Source: Gammaproteobacteria bacterium
GTDB lineage: Bacteria > Pseudomonadota > Gammaproteobacteria > DSM-19610
Direction: 5' to 3'
DNA: 8,887 nucleotides
NCBI GenBank assembly: GCA_030618475.1
Contig: JAUXDG010000101.1
Span: 1 to 8,887 of the forward strand
Positions within the stretch are counted from its first letter, which is position 1. Each line of letters opens with the position of its first letter. The position numbers were made by a program, and so were the translations under genes. Shown here in pieces: positions 6,769 to 8,887 of the stretch. The notes below the pieces were generated by a model. It was not told where the DNA came from, did not search any database, and saw nothing but the letters and a program-made list of their open reading frames with translations.

Positions 6769-8619
6769 ATGGTAACAAGCGACAAATTTCTTCTGCTGAA
6801 AACGCATCGTTCTACGCGCGGGCTCAGTGACGAAGCGGTGCATGAAATTGCCGATGAGGCCGAGCTTCTCCGCTTCAGTGCCGGCGATGTCGTCCATCGG
6901 CAGAATGCCGTCGTAACGTCGCTGGACCTGGTTATCGCCGGGCGACTGAGCCTGTCCATGGTGGATAAGCAGGGCAATATTACGGTCCAGCGGTTCCAGC
7001 CTGCCGGCGGTCAATACGGCGTGCTGAGTGGGGCCCTTGGGGAGCCCGCGGGCATTGAATGTGTCGCCGAAGATCCGACCACCTTGCTTCGTCTGGACTA
7101 CGAGGTTGTTCTGGGGCTGAGCTCGAAATATCAAGCTTTCCGGCTCAATCTACTGCGAATGGCGGCCGATGGCATCAAGCAATTTCTTTTCCAACAAAAG
7201 CATCTGGTCAAACCTCAGCTGGTGGCGATATTTCATGAGCAGCCGGAATCCCGCAGGCTGAGCCGAAAACTGATCCAGCGTCTGAACGAGTTGGGTGAAA
7301 ACCCTTGCGTGTTGACCGATGATCCAGAATGGATACCCATTGAGGGCCTTCGATATCACCTGATGCCTGGAGGCGGCCGGCGGACGAGTGAAGAGGAAAT
7401 TCGTCGTCAAGTCAGTGAGTGGTCCGATTCACAAAGAGTCATTGCCGACCTGGACACGACTTGGGAACCGGCCCAGGCTGCTGCGCTCCTGGGCTCCTGC
7501 GGGCTGGTGTTGTGGTGCGTGACGCCTCAAACCTGGAGGGAATCGCTGCGAAAGCTCGAGGCTTTTGAAGCGCACGCGCCTACCTGGCGTGAAAAAATTT
7601 GTATTGTGTGGCTCCTGGATCGTGAGCAGGCCGCGCCTCTGGCAAGTGAACTGCGAAAGCTTGCCAAGCGGGATATCAAAGTCTCGTTTACGAGACCGGG
7701 ACCGAATCAAGGCCCAATCATGAATCACGGTTTTGAGCGGCTGGTTCACCTGTTGCGAGGCGTCCGGATTGGAGTGGCGCTGGGCGGGGGCGGTGCACGC
7801 GGTATGGCTCACCTGGGGGTCCTCAAAGCCTTTGAGCAAAACGGCATCATCGTCGACATGATTGCTGGTACGAGCGCTGGCGCCATGACAGGCACCCTGT
7901 ATGCATCTGGCATGGACATAGATCATTGGATTGAAGTATTTATCGCTGATCTGAAGCCCTCGTGGCTGTTTCGTCTGTTGCCTCGTAGCGAGCAGTGGTA
8001 CTTGTTCCACAACTTTCGGCGAGGCCATTTCGATCCCATGTTGAGAAGGTACCTGCAGCGATATTGGCTTGAACAAATTTCGATTCCCGTGCACACGGTC
8101 ACTGTTGATTTGATTAGTGGCAAGACCGTGGTGAGGGCGGGCGGGGATGCGGTTGACGCGATCGTCGAGAGCATCAACCTTCCCGGCCTGTCGCTGCCCA
8201 TTATGCGAGGCGGTCAGGCACTGGTCGATGGCAGTGTAATTAATACTGTGCCGGCAGACGTGCTGGTAGGAAAGGGCTGCAACTTTGTGATTGCGGTTAG
8301 TGTGACGGCCAAATTAGAGTCGGAATTTGCAAGCAATCGCCCCGACACACCGACTGCGAGCATGAATCGGGCTACAACATTGCAAACACTGGCACGTACC
8401 TACCTGGTGCAAAGTTCGAGCCTGAGTGCGCTGGGCGTTCAATCGGCCGATTTTGTGATCGAGCCGGATGTGACCAAATTTGATCTATCCGAATTCTCGC
8501 GAACGGAAGAACTCGCTGCGGCGGGAGAGCAAGCGACACTGAAGGCGATCTCGCAGATCAAGGAGTCGCTGGCGCGACTCGACCCTCAACTGTTTGCGTC
8601 GTTTAGGGAAGAGTCCTAA
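6769..8619 (+). CDS. NTE-like patatin phospholipase with N-terminal cNMP-binding-type domain
   Basis: The 616-aa serine hydrolase has the domain order of neuropathy target esterase (PNPLA6) homologues; those enzymes act as lysophospholipases/phospholipases. Residues about 15-140 look like a cyclic-nucleotide-binding beta-barrel (SAGDVVHRQNAVVTSLDLVIAGRLSL, GVLSGALGEPAGIEC). The phosphate-binding cassette lacks the usual Arg-Ser after GEP, so cyclic nucleotide binding may be lost. Residues about 150-320 resemble the Rossmann-like linker found before the patatin domain in NTE (SCGLVLWCVTPQTWRESLRKLE, then CIVWLLDREQ). The patatin domain starts near 333: the oxyanion-hole glycines in GGGGARG (339-345), the nucleophile Ser369 in GTSAG, and Asp487 in DGS completing the Ser-Asp dyad. 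No signal peptide or clear transmembrane helix is seen, so it is probably cytoplasmic or peripheral at the inner membrane. The ATG at 6769 fits the family's N-terminus. It is divergent from the aas fusion, and only 47 bp, with no visible terminator, separate it from the converging ppk2. Confidence 0.9.
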   Translation: MVTSDKFLLLKTHRSTRGLSDEAVHEIADEAELLRFSAGDVVHRQNAVVTSLDLVIAGRLSLSMVDKQGNITVQRFQPAGGQYGVLSGALGEPAGIECVAEDPTTLLRLDYEVVLGLSSKYQAFRLNLLRMAADGIKQFLFQQKHLVKPQLVAIFHEQPESRRLSRKLIQRLNELGENPCVLTDDPEWIPIEGLRYHLMPGGGRRTSEEEIRRQVSEWSDSQRVIADLDTTWEPAQAAALLGSCGLVLWCVTPQTWRESLRKLEAFEAHAPTWREKICIVWLLDREQAAPLASELRKLAKRDIKVSFTRPGPNQGPIMNHGFERLVHLLRGVRIGVALGGGGARGMAHLGVLKAFEQNGIIVDMIAGTSAGAMTGTLYASGMDIDHWIEVFIADLKPSWLFRLLPRSEQWYLFHNFRRGHFDPMLRRYLQRYWLEQISIPVHTVTVDLISGKTVVRAGGDAVDAIVESINLPGLSLPIMRGGQALVDGSVINTVPADVLVGKGCNFVIAVSVTAKLESEFASNRPDTPTASMNRATTLQTLARTYLVQSSSLSALGVQSADFVIEPDVTKFDLSEFSRTEELAAAGEQATLKAISQIKESLARLDPQLFASFREES

Positions 8620-8666
8620 CGTCACTACCGTTCATCCTCGGCTTTCATAATCTTTTGTGGCGCTCT

Positions 8667-8887
8667 TCAGTACTTCTCCGGTATAAAGTCAAACTCCGCG
8701 ATAGACGTCTCGTCGTCGTACTTGCCCTTCATGCTTCGCTTGCCGAGTTCGACCTTCTCATGGGGCAGCTCCTTGTAAGGGATCTGGCTGAGAAAGTGTG
8801 AGATACAATTCAGCCTGGCGCGCTTCTTGTCATCGGCTTGCACGACATGCCACGGGGCATAATCGGTATGCGTGGCCGCGAGCATGT
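8667..8887 (-). CDS. ppk2: Polyphosphate kinase 2 (PPK2), C-terminal part, cut by window edge
   Basis: Only the last 73 or so residues are present; the gene continues beyond 8887. PPK2 enzymes transfer phosphate between inorganic polyphosphate and nucleoside di- or monophosphates in the cytoplasm. The visible part carries the conserved C-terminal pattern of the family: THTDYAPWHVVQADDKKRARLN, then ISHFLSQIPYKEL, and near the end KGKYDDETSIAEFDFIPEKY. The methionine encoded at 8885 falls inside this conserved region and is not the start. The P-loop and Walker B parts lie outside the window, so the class (ADP- or AMP-phosphorylating) cannot be judged. It converges on the patatin gene. Confidence 0.88.
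   Translation of the reverse strand, partial: MLAATHTDYAPWHVVQADDKKRARLNCISHFLSQIPYKELPHEKVELGKRSMKGKYDDETSIAEFDFIPEKY

Noticed and set aside
7429..8094. A 221-codon leftward frame opposite the patatin gene
   Set aside because: It is antisense to the conserved GGGGARG and GTSAG motifs and resembles no family.
8620..8666. Search for a shared terminator between the converging patatin and ppk2 genes
   Set aside because: The 47 bp contain no clear stem followed by a T-tract on either strand.

Overview
The window looks like a stretch of gammaproteobacterial chromosome. The ParE is almost the usual length and closely follows enterobacterial/pseudomonad-type ParE in sequence. The other genes (a CNP1-like periplasmic protein, an LplT-Aas fusion, an NTE-like patatin and a PPK2) are typical of free-living Gammaproteobacteria. 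A Chromatiales- or Thiotrichales-like host is a guess. There are no rRNA or tRNA genes, CRISPR arrays, phage genes or complete insertion sequences.

Layout, left to right. Positions 1-127 are the region downstream of parE and contain a near-perfect 26-bp inverted repeat. parE (topoisomerase IV subunit B) runs leftward from 2014 to 128. A CNP1-like secreted protein gene runs leftward from 2832 to 2305. A large three-part gene (MFS/LplT transporter + PlsC acyltransferase + acyl-ACP synthetase, 1145 aa) runs leftward from 6492 to 3055. A patatin-like phospholipase with a degenerate cyclic-nucleotide-binding-type domain (616 aa) runs rightward from 6769 to 8619, divergent from the acyltransferase gene. 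The C-terminal end of a leftward PPK2 gene (8887-8667) converges on it and is cut by the window edge.

The least expected content is non-coding. Two giant palindromes lie on either side of the CNP1-like gene, at 2094-2258 and 2895-3059. Their interiors are largely different in sequence, but each has a 155-bp body bounded on both sides by a direct repeat of the form CTWAG. All four ends share the pattern G-N2-TCG-N5-AAATAA-N-TT, and both are palindromic almost to the centre. One has perfect 26-bp terminal inverted repeats. This is the signature of one family of small non-autonomous transposable elements (MITE-like), with a size and terminal-repeat length resembling Correia/NEMIS elements of Neisseria but a different sequence. 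A lone end of the same family sits at 6538-6560 in the leader of the acyltransferase gene.

Functionally, the divergent pair at 3055-8619 suggests a membrane-phospholipid deacylation/reacylation module. The patatin enzyme would release lysophospholipids, and the LplT-PlsC-Aas fusion would import and reacylate them. parE, the CNP1-like gene and ppk2 appear to be unrelated neighbours. The coupling is inferred from gene order and family knowledge, not shown by the sequence.
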